DNA of 64,000 bases from the NCBI GenBank assembly GCA_015680685.1, contig MNCI01000811.1:507828-571827 (forward strand). The letters are read 5' to 3'. A program made the translations under genes and the position numbers. Origin of the DNA: Gnetum montanum (lineage: Eukaryota; Streptophyta; Gnetopsida; Gnetales; Gnetaceae). Numbering within the stretch: position 1 is the stretch's first letter; each line of letters begins with the position of its first letter. Below the pieces are notes generated by a model, which searched no databases, was not told the origin of the DNA, and was given only the letters and a program-made list of their open reading frames with translations. Of the stretch, positions 9,400 to 20,513 are shown in pieces.

Positions 9400-10701
9400 T
9401 TAGGAGACTTTCTTCTGAAGTGAGGCTTGATGATGGTGATTATTTGGATCTCCGATATGACTCCATGGCTGCACTAAGAAAAACAACTGGTTAGCATTCA
9501 TCTTGAATTTTGGGGCTTGAGATATAATTTGGAAGTGAACATGCTGAAGAATTTGCATTTTTTCTGAAGTAGTTAGTTGTAAGGAGTTTGAAATAATTGC
9601 CTTTTGAAAAAGTGTGGTACATCTACATTTCCAAATAGTATATAAGATGATGGGCCTAAGGATCTTCCATAGGAAATGAGAGTTTGTGGACCTGGTAGGT
9701 AAGAAACCAAACATTACGGCCTCTTGTGTAAGAGTGCATGAGGGAAACACCTTGGAAGCCCATTCCCATGCAAGCTGAGCAAATGGGCAAAGCCAAAAAA
9801 CATGGACAAAGGTTTCAGGGTCATTACATAAAGGGCACTTAGGGGAGTGAATCCCAAGGTATGCTAAACGTTTCCCGATAGGGAGACCTTGATGAAGAAA
9901 ACACCAAAGGAATTGTTGAATTTTAGGAAGAGTCGGGAGATGCCAAATTTGGTTGAAAAGAGAGATCCAAAAATCCTCTGATTCTTGTTTATTCCAAGAG
10001 CGATTATAGTGTAGAATGACTTCAAAAGACTCGTGTAACAATTGGAAGGGAACATGTGGCCGATAAGGAAAATTTTTTGACCCATTAGACCAATAGAGGC
10101 CATGAAATATACCTTGGATAGCACCATCTAGGTGTAATGATTGATGAAGAAATGTATGTATCTGGTGGAAGTAAAGCCGCATTGCTTTCGAAGCTCCATA
10201 TAGGTTTTCAAATGCTTCCCAAGAAATCCATTGATTAGCAAGACGAAGATAATTAAGGGAAATCACTCCCTTTTGGTACCAAATAATGGCTAATCTTGCA
10301 TTAGTAATAGCAAGAGGGGCAGGGGTCAAGGGTAACCACCAAGGGCAAAGCATGGGAAGGAGAGTAGGGTTAAGATGGATATTAGACCAATTAATATGAT
10401 GGTGGAGAACTTGCCAAGCCTTCCATACGCTTTTGAAGACATGGGAACCAGGAATGGAGATAGAATGAGGAGAGAAAATCCAATTAATAGGATGGATGTT
10501 TTTCCAAAAAGGCTTATGTTTAGGAAAACTTTGATGAAGCCTTAGCTGGAGAAGATTTCCAATTATGTTAGAGGTGTCCAGATGTTGCACTAACCACTTA
10601 GCAACTAAGGTGAGTCCCTGTTTGTAGGAATTCAATAGACCTAATCCTCCTTTGTTTCTAGGAAGAGTGACAATGTTTCAAGCAACTTGATGAAAACCTC
10701 G
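9400..10701 (-). pseudogene. LINE ORF2 C-terminal part with zf-RVT domain
   Basis: A 411-residue open frame (10635-9400) in the same frame as the RT block upstream. The two are separated by only two nonsense codons near 10705 and 10675: TAA after WSSKDS, and TGA where related elements normally have Trp. The N-terminal part (GLGLLNSYKQGLTLVAKWLV) is the usual post-RT linker. Residues about 220-300 form the zf-RVT domain: WHLPTLPKIQQFLWC, then CPLC, H..FWLCPFA and W. The C-terminal region has no further domain. It was part of one long ORF2 protein. Confidence 0.85.
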
Positions 10702-12153
10702 TTAGGAATCTTTAGATGACCACATGAAGTCTCGAAATAACCGCTCCAAGTTTTGATAGGCTGTGTGGGAAGGAGCCCAGCACGAGGAATAATACACATG
10801 GGTAGAAGCACAAATGGATTTACAAACAAGATATTTTCCTGCCAAGGTAAGGGGCTTAGTCTTCCACTTTTCAGTTTTCTTACGAATACGAGAGATAACT
10901 AGCTCCCACAGTGTAGAAGTAGGACCACGAAATCGAAAAGGGATTCCCAAGAGCTTCATGATCTCATGGTCTTGGATTAATTTCCATGGATAGGTGGGGA
11001 GTTTACTATAATTGTTATGAAAACTATATACAGAAGATTTAGACCAATTAATGGTAGAACCAGAGAGAGAACAATATTGCTCTACTTGGGCTAAAAGACG
11101 TTTAACGTTATCGGTTGTATTTTGGATTAGAAAAAAAGAGTCATCAGCAAAATGCATATTAAGCAGTTGATGTTGAGGAGAGGAAAAGTGCATGCCATAT
11201 AGCATACCTGAGTGAATATCGTGGTTAATTTGATGGCAAAGGAAATCCGCAGCAATTATAAAGAGATAAGGGGCAGGAGGACAACCTTGTCTTACTGATC
11301 TATGAATTACAAAGGGGGCGGTGATGCCAAAGGTGGTGGCTATTCTCGCATTAGCATTTGAGAAGAGACATTTCACCATATGAAGATACTTGGAGCCAAA
11401 ACCGAGTTTTGACATAGTTTGAAGGATGAAGTCCCACTTAATGTTGTCATAGGCCTTAGCATAGTCCAATTTCATCAAAAGGATGTCTTGGCCATCATCC
11501 TTAGCCCACTGCAAACCTTCCCAAGCAGCTACTACATTATCTAAGATATAATGCCCTAGGACAAATCCGGTTTGTTGAGGGGATATAATTTTATGAAGGA
11601 ATTTTTTCAAACGTAAGGCTAAGCATTTGGCCCAAATTTTGTATACCACATTAAGAAGAGTAATGGGTCGCCAATTAGCTATACTAGTAGGGTCTCCTGA
11701 TTTGGGAAGGAGGCGAATAATCCCAAGATTTAAATTTGGTCCAAGAGAACCAAGATGGATAGCCTCTTTAATTACTTGGAAAAGGTCATGGCCAACAAGA
11801 TTCCAATGCCTCTGAAAAAACTCAACAGGGAAACCATCATATCCAGGAGCTTTCCCAGAGCTGAGTTTGAAACAAGCATGTTGAAGCTCTTCTTGAGTGA
11901 TATTAGCATCGAGGATGTGAGACATGGATGAGTCAACTAACCTAGGATAGTTACACATAGTGGCCTCAAATGATGAGAGATTCATTGGGGAAGCTATAAA
12001 CAAGGCTTCAAAGTGCTCCTTAAGGTAAGAGAGTATACTATCATGATCAGTGATAATAACACCATCCCTAGAGAGAGTATCTGGGGATGGAATGGAAGGA
12101 GAGCTGTTAAGATATTTAAAAAATTCCTTACATTGCTCATCTTGAATCTTCAA
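10702..12153 (-). pseudogene. LINE ORF2 reverse transcriptase domain
   Basis: A 483-residue open frame containing the full L1-type RT. The N-terminal DGFPVEFFQRHW motif follows the GKAPG block. LNLGIIRLLPKSGDPTSIANWRPITLLNVVYKIWAK is followed by QTGFV, and by the LDYAKAYD block. The sequence after SVRQGCP departs from the common consensus in this family. The catalytic loop HFADDSFFL keeps both Asp residues. KLLGIPFRFRGP and WKTKPLTLAGKYL complete the thumb region. The RT core contains no stop, which is unusual in this window. The stop at the 3' end is a single nonsense change before the C-terminal part. Confidence 0.9.
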
Positions 12154-13265
12154 CCAAGTAAGTCTACTTTTGATTAAGGCACTGTGGGCCTTGTGGACTT
12201 CCCAATATTGGAAAGTGGAGCGAACTTTAGCAAGTTCTTTATGAATGTGAGTATTAAAGGGTTCTATGGATAACCTTTCCGTAAGATTATTAATAGTTGA
12301 ACAAATGTTGTTGTATCTTATCTAGAATGAGAGGCCACTTCCTTGCCGAACTTCCGAGCAAAGTTCCTCACCCTACTAGTGGTTCGCAGCCACCATTGGA
12401 TCCAACCCACCTGACCTATGGGCCTAGGTTCGACATTCCAAAGATTAGAAAGAAGTTGTTGAGACAAAGGAGAAGAGAATAAATTAGAGTGTAGGCAAAA
12501 GAGGTGAAATCTGGTCCTTTGAGAAGTACCAGAGATTTGCATGGAAATGACGATGGGATAATGGTCAGATAACGTAGCATGTTGGTAAACCGTAGTGGTG
12601 GAGATTGCCTGCCAAAAGGATAGTGTGGAGAAGTAAAATCGATCTAGTCGACTATATATTCGAGCCTGACCTAGAAGAAGATTACTCCAAGTAAATCTAT
12701 GGAGAGGACTGCTTGAGTTATCCTTGACTCCATCAAGGAGATAAAATTGTTTTTAAAAGTCAAACCAAGGTTGAAATTCATGAGGAGGAAGTCGAAAAGG
12801 AACTCCCCCAAGTTTATCGTGAGGGAATTCAATCATATTAAAATCTCCACCAAAAATCCAAGGAATGGAAGGAAGAGAATAGGTTAGTTCCTGCCATAAG
12901 TTAGCCCATTCCATGGAGTCATTTGGAGCATAGATAGAGCAAACCCCAAAGGGTCCATGGGAGGAGGAAAAGATAGCCCAAGAAACTCTTTGGCTTGAAT
13001 TAGAACCAGAATGGATGAGTTTGTCTTTCCAATGGGCTGAAATGAGAATAGCTGCTCCACCTTTTCCATACATGTGGGAGGTAGCTATGACTGAGGAGTG
13101 GGGAAGAAACCTATGAGCTGAAAACTCTAAGTCAGAAGCTGAAATTTGAATTTCTTGAAGAAGGATGAAATCAAAGGTGGTATTCAGACTAGAGAGAAAA
13201 TTGCTAGCCCTTTTACCTCGAAGCCTATCTGTAAGGCCTCGAACATTCCAAGATACTAAATTCAT
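12154..13265 (-). pseudogene. LINE ORF2 endonuclease domain
   Basis: ORF2 begins at 13265 with MNLVSWNVRGL, the usual start of a plant LINE AP-type endonuclease. LLQEIQ carries the catalytic Glu, and IPWIFGGDFNMIEF carries the Asp/Asn pair. A TAA stop at about 12750 ends the first 170 residues. The same frame continues downstream (12542-12318, 74 residues: QLLSNLWNVEPRPIGQVGW) after the LSDHYP.V block. RT then lies in a different frame, so a frameshift must fall between about 12320 and 12153. Coordinates include this linker. Confidence 0.85.
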
Positions 13266-13299
13266 GAGGAGGTAGAAGATGCGGGTAGGGAAAGAACTT

Positions 13300-14431
13300 C
13301 AAAGGATTTGAGGGTTGATGTGTCCACTTCCATTATGTTGGAGAGGACAACAGAGGGGGTTCGTTTGTAATGACTAGAACTATAGAAGAGGCTATATGGG
13401 AGGGAGATAATGGTGGGTCAGAAAAGGAGGATGGTTTAGCTCTTTTCCTGCCCCCATTATTCCCTCCCTCAGTGGTTGAAATAGAGTCCTTGAAAGATTT
13501 AGACTGGGTGACTTTAGCTTGCGAAGTGATCTATATAGAGGAGCTAGAATGAGGGGCTTATGTGGTAGAGGATTTAGGTTTGGAGAGAAAACTAGAGATC
13601 TTGTGGGGAGTGGCTGCAAATTTAAATGTTTTCGGTAGGATTTGAATTTCATCTATAGGGGAAGGACAATTTTGTGAAGGGTTTGCATTTTTCTTCCTAG
13701 CTAAGGAAGGGCAGGCCGAGATGTGGTGATCAGCTCAATGACAATAGCTACAGGAGTTTGGAAGGTAAAAAAAATCAACTTTTTGTGTGAACAATTTTTC
13801 TCCAGCCGCTAATGTGAGAGAGGTTTTCTTGTGAGAGATGTCAACTTCTATACAGTAGCGATGAAACTGAATTTCATTAACCTCTACTCCGTGATCAGAG
13901 ATAATGTGACCTAGGGTACTGACAATGTCTCTCTCAAAGGTGGAAAAAATAAGTGGAAGATTAGATAACTCCACATAACAGGGTATAGTTTTTTAGGCTG
14001 GGTCAGTGACATCAAAGTCAAATTTCCATGGACGGACAACCAGGGTGGCATTTCGTGCTGGGAAAAAATAGGCTGAAAGGGGTTTCTTGACATGAGAAGT
14101 ATCAGAGAGTTCTACGAATATCAGGCATAGGAAACGGTTATGCCATGAGATTATAGAATAGATTTGATGTACAAATTGAGATTTACTGATCGGAAATAAA
14201 ACCCATAATTTGAATAAAAATGAACCGAGATGAAAATTCTTCACCTACATTATCAAAAAGATCGTCCGGAATAAAAAAATCAATATTAGTGGAGTTGGGG
14301 ACTTCCCTGCTGAGAAGAACCAGATGAGCCTTGAGATTCATCCATGACTGCACTGTAGCAAAGTTCTTCTCTGCCAACAGTGCAGCCCTACGTAGCACTC
14401 CCGGAAGCACCGGTGAACCCGTTGACGCCAA
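13300..14431 (-). pseudogene. LINE ORF1 (DUF4283 and zinc knuckle)
   Basis: ORF1 is the RNA-binding, gag-like protein of the LINE. It starts near 14431 (MASTGSPVLPGVLRRAALLAEKNF) and changes frame at least twice: 14431-14183, 14244-13735, then 13652-13392. The middle part matches DUF4283, with NATLVVRPWKFDF, a VEL.NLPL segment, DIVSTLGHIIS, and RYCIEVDI. It is followed by a CCHC knuckle (CSYCH, then HH, then C). The C-terminal part is Pro/Ser-rich, as is usual. One internal stop (DPA then TAA) and the frame changes make it non-functional. The end near 13300 is approximate. Confidence 0.75.
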
Positions 14432-14870
14432 ATCACCACTGAATCCGTTGATGCCAAAATGCCACAGGTCCGCCCAATGATGTGAAAAAAATCTCAGAAA
14501 TCTGAACTTAATGGTGGCGATCCCAGATCTGTGACACCCTCAATTCAGATCTGTCAGGCTAGTGCAGCAAAATGAGACCGATTGGCTGCTAGGGACCACA
14601 GTAACATAGATTTGGATTGCAGCAATAAGGAACACCCTGCATCAACACAGATTGCAGGAATCAGTGTGAACGGCAAACACCAGCAAACGGAGACGCGCGT
14701 CATAGGCACGAACGGCGGCTACGGGCGGTGCGCGACGCGCGGCATTGACACGCACGTCAGCAACAGCGGCAGATGGCGGCAGCGGCGCGTTCCTGCCCAG
14801 CGGGGTTTCGTTTCCGCAATGGTGTGAATTTGTCTAGATGTATATATTGTAAATGATAAATGCTTGCTGC
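14432..14870 (-). promoter_or_regulatory. LINE 5' UTR, CpG-rich
   Basis: Between ORF1 and the right target duplication lies the most GC- and CpG-rich DNA in the window, with ACGCGCG, GGCGGC and GCGCGACGCGCGGC runs at 14690-14800. The position fits the internal promoter of a LINE. Promoter function is inferred. CpG retention suggests relatively recent insertion or low methylation. Confidence 0.6.
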
Positions 14871-14890
14871 TCAGCAGTGTTACATTTTGG
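14871..14890. repeat. Right target-site duplication of the LINE
   Basis: TCAGCAGTGTTACATTTTGG, the partner of 9092-9111. It immediately follows the GC-rich 5' UTR side of the LINE. Confidence 0.75.
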
Positions 14891-16486
14891 ACAACGATAC
14901 CCTATTTTAGTCTTACATAATTTCTGTTTAATACTGTCGTCATTAATTTTATCAATGTATTTGAAAACTATAATGATATTTTCCAAATTAAATAAACTAA
15001 AATTATGTTTTACCACCCTTAGAAAATCATTTTTTAATTGCCAAATATAGTAATAGTGTGAGAACATGCAGTTTGCATGACATTGCCCTGATTTTTTTCC
15101 CAAAACATGCGTGAACATGTGAATTGTAGGCTACTGCACTTCTAAAAATTTGATGGCATGCATATCGCAACAACATGAAACCCTCAGTTTGAGAAACTCC
15201 AAACTATTGAAACAATGCAAATCGAAGGTATATCGTAGACCTGTATTACGAGAAACCGCTAGTCGCAGTATCTCGCATAAAGATTTGCAGATACATACGA
15301 CCTGCAGTTCTGATGCAACGCCAACATTTATAGAAACTAGATTTTCACAGTGCGTGTCAATGATATCTACAAAATTTCTTGAAAACTGTGTTTAGCAATG
15401 AAAAATGAGACTCAAAACTTCTTATTTCAGTTATGCAGGACACATGTTTTATTGTGTTCCGCACTTTTCTATTGATGTTCTGCAAGGCACAGGATTTATT
15501 TCAATCTGCAGCTTAATATTTCGGACTACGAGTTGCATAAGCTTGCATCGTGAGGAAAAAGTCAAAAAACCCGAATCCATCGCTTCGCATTTTACCATTT
15601 CAACTGCCAGCAGAGCCGCAGGTGGTCATAGACAGAAGTATGACATCCAAGATCAACAGGAGAAATCAAGATTACAGTGGGGTAGTGTAACTTCCATCAT
15701 CAGCATCAACAATGACAAACATGAAACACATCCCTGTCGCCAAGAAGAAATTTTTTCATTAATCATTAGTGGAAATGTTTTCTATGACTGTATTTAGGGT
15801 TTTTGTAGTAATAGTTTTTGGGATAAATAAACGAAGAAATAACCAAATTCTTAAGCTCCAGAAGCTATTTTGTCCTTTTCTAAAGCTCCAAAAGCTATTT
15901 TATTCTTAATAAATGGAGAAATAAACTTTCTTGTACCTAAATTCTCAATGTTTTGTCCCTTTCTAAAGCTCCAAATTTTCTATGATTAGTCTTTAACAAA
16001 AGAGTTCTTCGGGTCTTGTCCATTGATGATTTCGACATTGTCAAAAATCCCCAAGTTTTTGGTGAATTAGCAACCATACATAAGACCAATATTGAGAAAT
16101 AAAACAGGTGATGGAACCATGCCTAGGATGTGAATTACCATCAAGAGAAATTATCAATGACGTAAGGGTACATTAGGGCTTAAGTGATGAATATTAATTG
16201 TTATATTATGTATTTATATATGCCTTCTTCATTTCTCCTTTGTCGTCATGATTTATACGTGCATCTAAATATTCATTTTTTTTAAAGGATTAATGATTAT
16301 TAAGTTTGACAAAAATAGGTCTTCTAGTCAAGCCTTTTCATAAGTTTAGTGATTTGCAAACTGAAAGCAAATTAAAATTGAGAACTAGATTTAAAACTAA
16401 AAAGAAAAACTACACTTGACTTTATACATGGTTCAAAAGTATAATATCAATATAGTGTCTGTTCGACTTAAACATTACATGGAAAG
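14891..16486. other. Unassigned flank between LINE and Athila-1
   Basis: Should be the continuation of the DNA the LINE inserted into. Two open frames on the plus strand (15150-15395, 15405-15797) and one on the minus strand (14834-15118, overlapping the LINE edge) match no family recognised here. The part at 15180-15720 keeps more CpG than typical TE sequence nearby. At 15847-15985 the phrase TTCTAAAGCTCCAAAAGCTATTTT recurs three times in degenerate form. 15990-16486 is AT-rich with nothing recognised. Confidence 0.4.
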
Positions 16487-17351
16487 TGATGAATCATAAA
16501 TTGGTTGCATTGATTGGGCTTTGTTGACTAGGCCTCATCAGTGCATGATTTGATGCGTTGACATGGCCTTGTTGACGCAGTGTCTATTTTTGCCTATAAA
16601 TACACACTCATCCATTGTATTTATGGCAATCTTTGATATATTGTAACAAAGTTCTTATAGTTTTTCTTCTCCTAAGTTAGAATATTTTTCCAAGTGCCTG
16701 TAGTAGGAGTCATTGAGTGTATGGATCTTTATTTGAGCTATGTTGTACCTGAGCATGATAGTGTGTGTGGCAATAAAGATGAGATTTTTAATAAACCTTG
16801 TGGCACTTTGGCTAGATTAAATATTTTCTCATGCATTCAATGTTTTCAGTAATTTTATTTAATGCTTTTACGTAATTAAGCTAAATTAAGCTAGATTAAA
16901 TAGTGATTAATTAAGCACATAAGTATGACTGCTTTGAGCATGTGTATGATGCTTAGTAATCTTAGTAATGCTTAATGTTTGGTAACCTTGTAGTGTTATA
17001 TGTATTCAGGATGTGTACAGAAAGTGGGAACAGATGCTTATGTTAGGATTACTTAGGTGTAGCTAGTTAGATTAAATTAACAATTAAATTACTTCATTCT
17101 TTTCATCCTTTATTTTAAGCACCCAAAACATAAAACATGAAAATAATAAAAATCATATGCCTTAGATGCACTTAACCACACCTTTTGATATCAAAAGTGT
17201 AATTGGGAAGATAATGAATGATTATTAGGGCTAGTTCCACTTCCTAGAGGCTAGTGTATCAAAAGACAAAGAGTCCACAAAATTTGATTGGATCATGTGT
17301 CAATGCTTAGTGATTTGTATGGTTGGGTGTAGCGGTACTTGTCACTCATCA
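16487..17351 (+). repeat. Athila-1 5' LTR (family A)
   Basis: 865 bp with inverted termini TGATGA..TCATCA. U3 is short, and the TATA-like box TATAAATA lies at 16594-16602, preceded by GTTGACTAGGCC-like boxes (16525-16580). R-U5 contains AATATTTTTCCAAGTGC, AGTAGGAGTCATTGAGTG and GGATCTTTATTTGAGC, shared with the other family A copies. Confidence 0.82.
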
Positions 17352-17371
17352 TTGACGCTATTTTCGGGGAC
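17352..17371 (+). other. Athila-1 primer binding site
   Basis: TTGACGCTATTTTCGGGGAC directly follows the LTR. It is a mutated form of the TTGGCGCCGTTGCCGGGGA sequence common after 5' LTRs of Athila and related plant gypsy elements. The C-to-T and G-to-A changes fit methylation decay. Confidence 0.75.
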
Positions 17372-18719
17372 TCTTTTTGTTTGAAACATGTGTTATCTAG
17401 GCATAGTGAAAATTATTAACATTGTTGGATGAACCCTAAGGTCAAAATCATTCTAAAAATAAATATAATAATTAAAGCACATTGATATCTTATTCTAATT
17501 GCAAAATGTATTCTTCTCACAAGTGTGATGATACTAAACCACTAGTGCCTCAAGAATGCAAGGTGGTATATACTCATCCAGATGAGCATATGATTGACTT
17601 TACCTTTGTCCTACATTAGGATGAACAACTGTGGTGGCAAGATATGGAGGGTAACATTGTATTGCCTTTTGATTGATTTGTTCTTGGGATGCTTCTCCAA
17701 ACTCTTAGGAGGTTAGGAATCTAGGATCTTCAAGAAGAGTATGTTATGCATGACCATGACTACCGAGACTACTGTCCCACTGAAATAGAATGCAGGAGAG
17801 ATCGATACTAGGTGAAGCATCATGAAGCTATGAAGAGGAAATAGTTCACCAATCCCTTATTCCTACTCAATCAGAATGACAGTGAGGATCCTCCCTTTGG
17901 GAGTTCTCAACATGAAGATTCTCCACCCCTTAACATTGATGATGGGGGCTTGAACCTAAATCTACAATCAACTATCAACAAACTAAGTTTATGCAAAAGT
18001 GGAAGTCAAGGTAGGGGCTTGGGAAAGCATCAAGATGATAAGAAAGCTGAAGAATGTGGCCGTGACAAGCATAGAGGAAGTGGTAGATACCATGGTGGTG
18101 GTAGTTCTCCTCCCTCTTCACTCTCTTCATCTGCATCTTCTTCTTTCTCTTTTGGTTTTGACAGATGCTGTAGAAAGGATAACCATGATGAAGGTGAATA
18201 GCAAGACAATAATGATCATTGGGCTCACCATGAATGAAGGGGTAGTAGAGGACATCATAGGCATCATCAAAATAATGATGATGACAAGCCTTTGCTGGCA
18301 ACTTAGAGCATGTTGAATATTGTAGAGGTAGTAAAAATTTCAACCAAACATGTGAAAGATAGTTGGATCAAGTCACTTGACATGAACAATATTCCTATAT
18401 TTGAGCGGGATATAACTTTGATCCACAGGCACATCCTCAAGCCTTTCACAATGCATGTGCCTTACAAAATATTGAAAATGATTAGCAAAAATTAAAGCTA
18501 TTTCCTAGGACACTCATCAAGGAAGCAGAAGGCTAGTATCAAACCTTGGAGTTGGAATCCATTCGCAAGTGGAGTACAATGCTAGAGCTATTCAATGATA
18601 AATATCAAACATACTCTAGAGTGTCTAATTTGAGAAGGTAGATCCAAGGATGGACACAAGGAATACATGAACCCTTAGACATTTCCATGGGTAGATACTA
18701 TTCTTTCATACACTAATTT
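17372..18719 (+). pseudogene. Athila-1 gag, N-terminal part
   Basis: Broken plus-strand frames. From about 18430 the Retrotrans_gag domain is readable across frames: an FPRTLIKEAEGWYQTLELES-type segment, then IRKWSTMLELFNDKYQTYS, then RR.IQGWTQG..EPLDISMGRYY. Upstream, 17950-18340 is a low-complexity His/Asp/Gly/Ser-rich stretch. The frame ends abruptly at 18719, where the Tat-1 LTR begins, and resumes at 36686. No start codon can be assigned. Confidence 0.7.
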
Positions 18720-20513
18720 TGACGTCCAAAAATGTCAATGGTTGGAACATTGAGAGGTTAGCAGGCATATAGCCTAACCCCAAATCCATGCAAGGGCCAT
18801 GCTGGGAAACGAAAATGAGGTGTCCTAAATGGTCTAGTCAATCAGATAGGAACTTACGTGGTGTTAGAATGACCATATGTAAGAAGGTTTTATACTACGT
18901 TATGTGCGGACATTGGGACTAGCTAAGCCAGAGCGTAGCAGGGTGTCTCGGCTTGAAAACAATGACGTGAGCATGTAAATATGAATCAAATAGTAGAAAA
19001 ATGTGAGGGTTATGCTTAATATCAAAGAAAAATTCTTAGAAAAGAAATGGAACAGAGCTTAAGAATAGAAAAATGCATTGCCTCAAAAATGCAGAGTGTA
19101 ACCTTTGCTAAACAAGAGGTGAGAATGGTACACAACATTAGGTAGGCATAGTGGCAGCGTAGCAATGTAGTCATAGTTTCTAGGATTATTGGGACAACTA
19201 TAGTAGAGACTAAACCTACTGGATTGGATGTTCCCATGTTCTATGGGTGCCATGCAATGGATTGCATTTTGGGGGATGCCAAGGTACGAAGCTCAGATGC
19301 TTAGGTGTGAGGGTGCCAAGGATGCTCAGACAGCTAAAATGGCCAATGCTCTTTTAATTTGCCAACCCATAGAGTGCCGAATGTTGAGGTATTTATAGGG
19401 TTAGGTTTAGCATGAAACACGGATTGGGCACCATGTGGCATGAGTGTAGATGGGGTTACGTTGACATATTATGCTCTCATGATTGTAGAAAAAGTGTTAC
19501 ACTCTAAAGGATAGCAATAGATTCCCAGATACTGCTGAATTGTGAACACACTACTCGAATTGCATGTGCCAAAGTTTGAGAGACTACAATGTACTTGCAA
19601 ATAGCGCAAAAATAATGTAACTTGGAGGCTACACTCTAGGACTATGTCTTCCCCTCTTTAGGAACAATTTTGGGGACCAATGGGGGGTACAAAAGAAATG
19701 CAAACTCTAATGTCAAGCTAGCTAAGCTCTAGAGTGTAACACAACACTTCGTGAAAATTTGTAAAAATTTGATGTCTCACACTAGTTATGCTGGCTACAT
19801 TAGGAAGCATAGTAGGGACACTTAGCCAAATTTTGATGAAATTTGCAGTCTTCATGGTACGCTGTCTATGCTCTAGGGTGTAGTAGGAGAGGTAGCCTTA
19901 GAAGTTAGAAAGTGTGCCAAATGTGTCTTCCATGTTGAGGTATCTTGATAGATCCTTATCCAACACTTAGGAAAAATTGGGAACTGGAACTTGTGTCAGA
20001 CTTGCTATGTTGTGGAGTGTAGTCGAGCATAGCAACCCAAGAGATAGAAAATTTGCCAAGCCATTTTTGCCATCCTAAGGAATTTTGACAACCTTTAGCC
20101 TAGTACTTAGGGTGAACTTACTACTGGGACATGTGTCAAGCTAGATACACTAGGAAGTGTAGTAAGCATGACGACCCAGGAGATAGAAAATTTGTCAAAC
20201 TACTTTGTCCATCCCAAGCAATCCTTGACCACTTCTAGCTTGACACATGGGCAAACTAGCCATGAAAGTGTGTGATACATTGGCTATGTTGGAGAGTGTA
20301 GTAGGCAAACTAAGAGCATAGTAGGACACATAGAAAATTTTCATGCAATTGTTATTGACACTTAGAAAAATCTTGCAAAAATAGGCCTCAATGTGTGCTA
20401 CATTGGCTACATTGGAGAGCGTAACACCCACACTAGAAAAAAATTTGCCAAGTTTTGATACTTAGAAAAATTTGCTGTTGAAGATGCAGAAGCTTGAAAT
20501 TGGTGATGTTTCA
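18720..20513 (-). repeat. Tat-1 3' LTR (long version)
   Basis: 1,794 bp. The R-U5 half (18720-19300) aligns with 36032-36630: GGTTGGAACA, GCATATAGCCTAACCCCAAATC, TAGCAGGGTGTC and AGTTATGCTTAATATCAAAG. The minus-strand TATA-like box lies at 19390-19398 (CTATAAATAC). U3 (19400-20513) is full of hairpin-containing repeats absent from the 5' LTR. An A-rich, purine-biased sequence (CAAAGATGGGCCAA, minus strand) abuts the U3 end and may be the polypurine tract. Confidence 0.78.
19775..20480. repeat. U3 array of diverged 105-146 bp units with hairpins
   Basis: About six units, each with an inverted pair such as GTGTAG/CTACAC or ATGCTC/GAGCAT, followed by AGAAAATTTG(C/T)CAA. The phrase GAGATAGAAAATTTG starts at 20041 and 20180 and recurs in altered form near 20329 and 20433. 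Further hairpin words (TTATGCTCTC, TACACTCTAGG, CTCTAGAGTGTAAC) continue leftward to 19480. The 5' LTR of the same element lacks the array. Confidence 0.65.

Larger units (their letters stand above)
9112..14870 (-). mobile_element. L1-type LINE, nearly full length
   Basis: About 5.8 kb between near-identical 20-bp repeats. On the minus strand the order is a GC-rich 5' UTR (14870-14432), ORF1 with DUF4283 and a zinc knuckle, ORF2 with AP endonuclease, reverse transcriptase and a C-terminal zf-RVT domain, then a short 3' UTR with AATAAA (near 9144-9149). No poly(A) tract is visible at the left edge, so the tail is lost or this family lacks a long one. ORF2 holds only a few stops and one region of frame change, so this copy is clearly less decayed than the surrounding LTR elements. 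Confidence 0.85.

Noticed and set aside
13370-13552. Plus-strand frame opposite LINE ORF1
   Set aside because: Antisense shadow of the Pro/Ser-rich ORF1 tail.
9112-14870. Functional LINE
   Set aside because: Stops near 12750, 10705 and 10675, a frame change before RT, and broken ORF1 rule it out.
17950-18343. Overlapping His-, Val- and Ser-rich frames on both strands
   Set aside because: Low-complexity GAT/GGT sequence within the degraded Athila-1 gag. Only the later gag blocks have family support.
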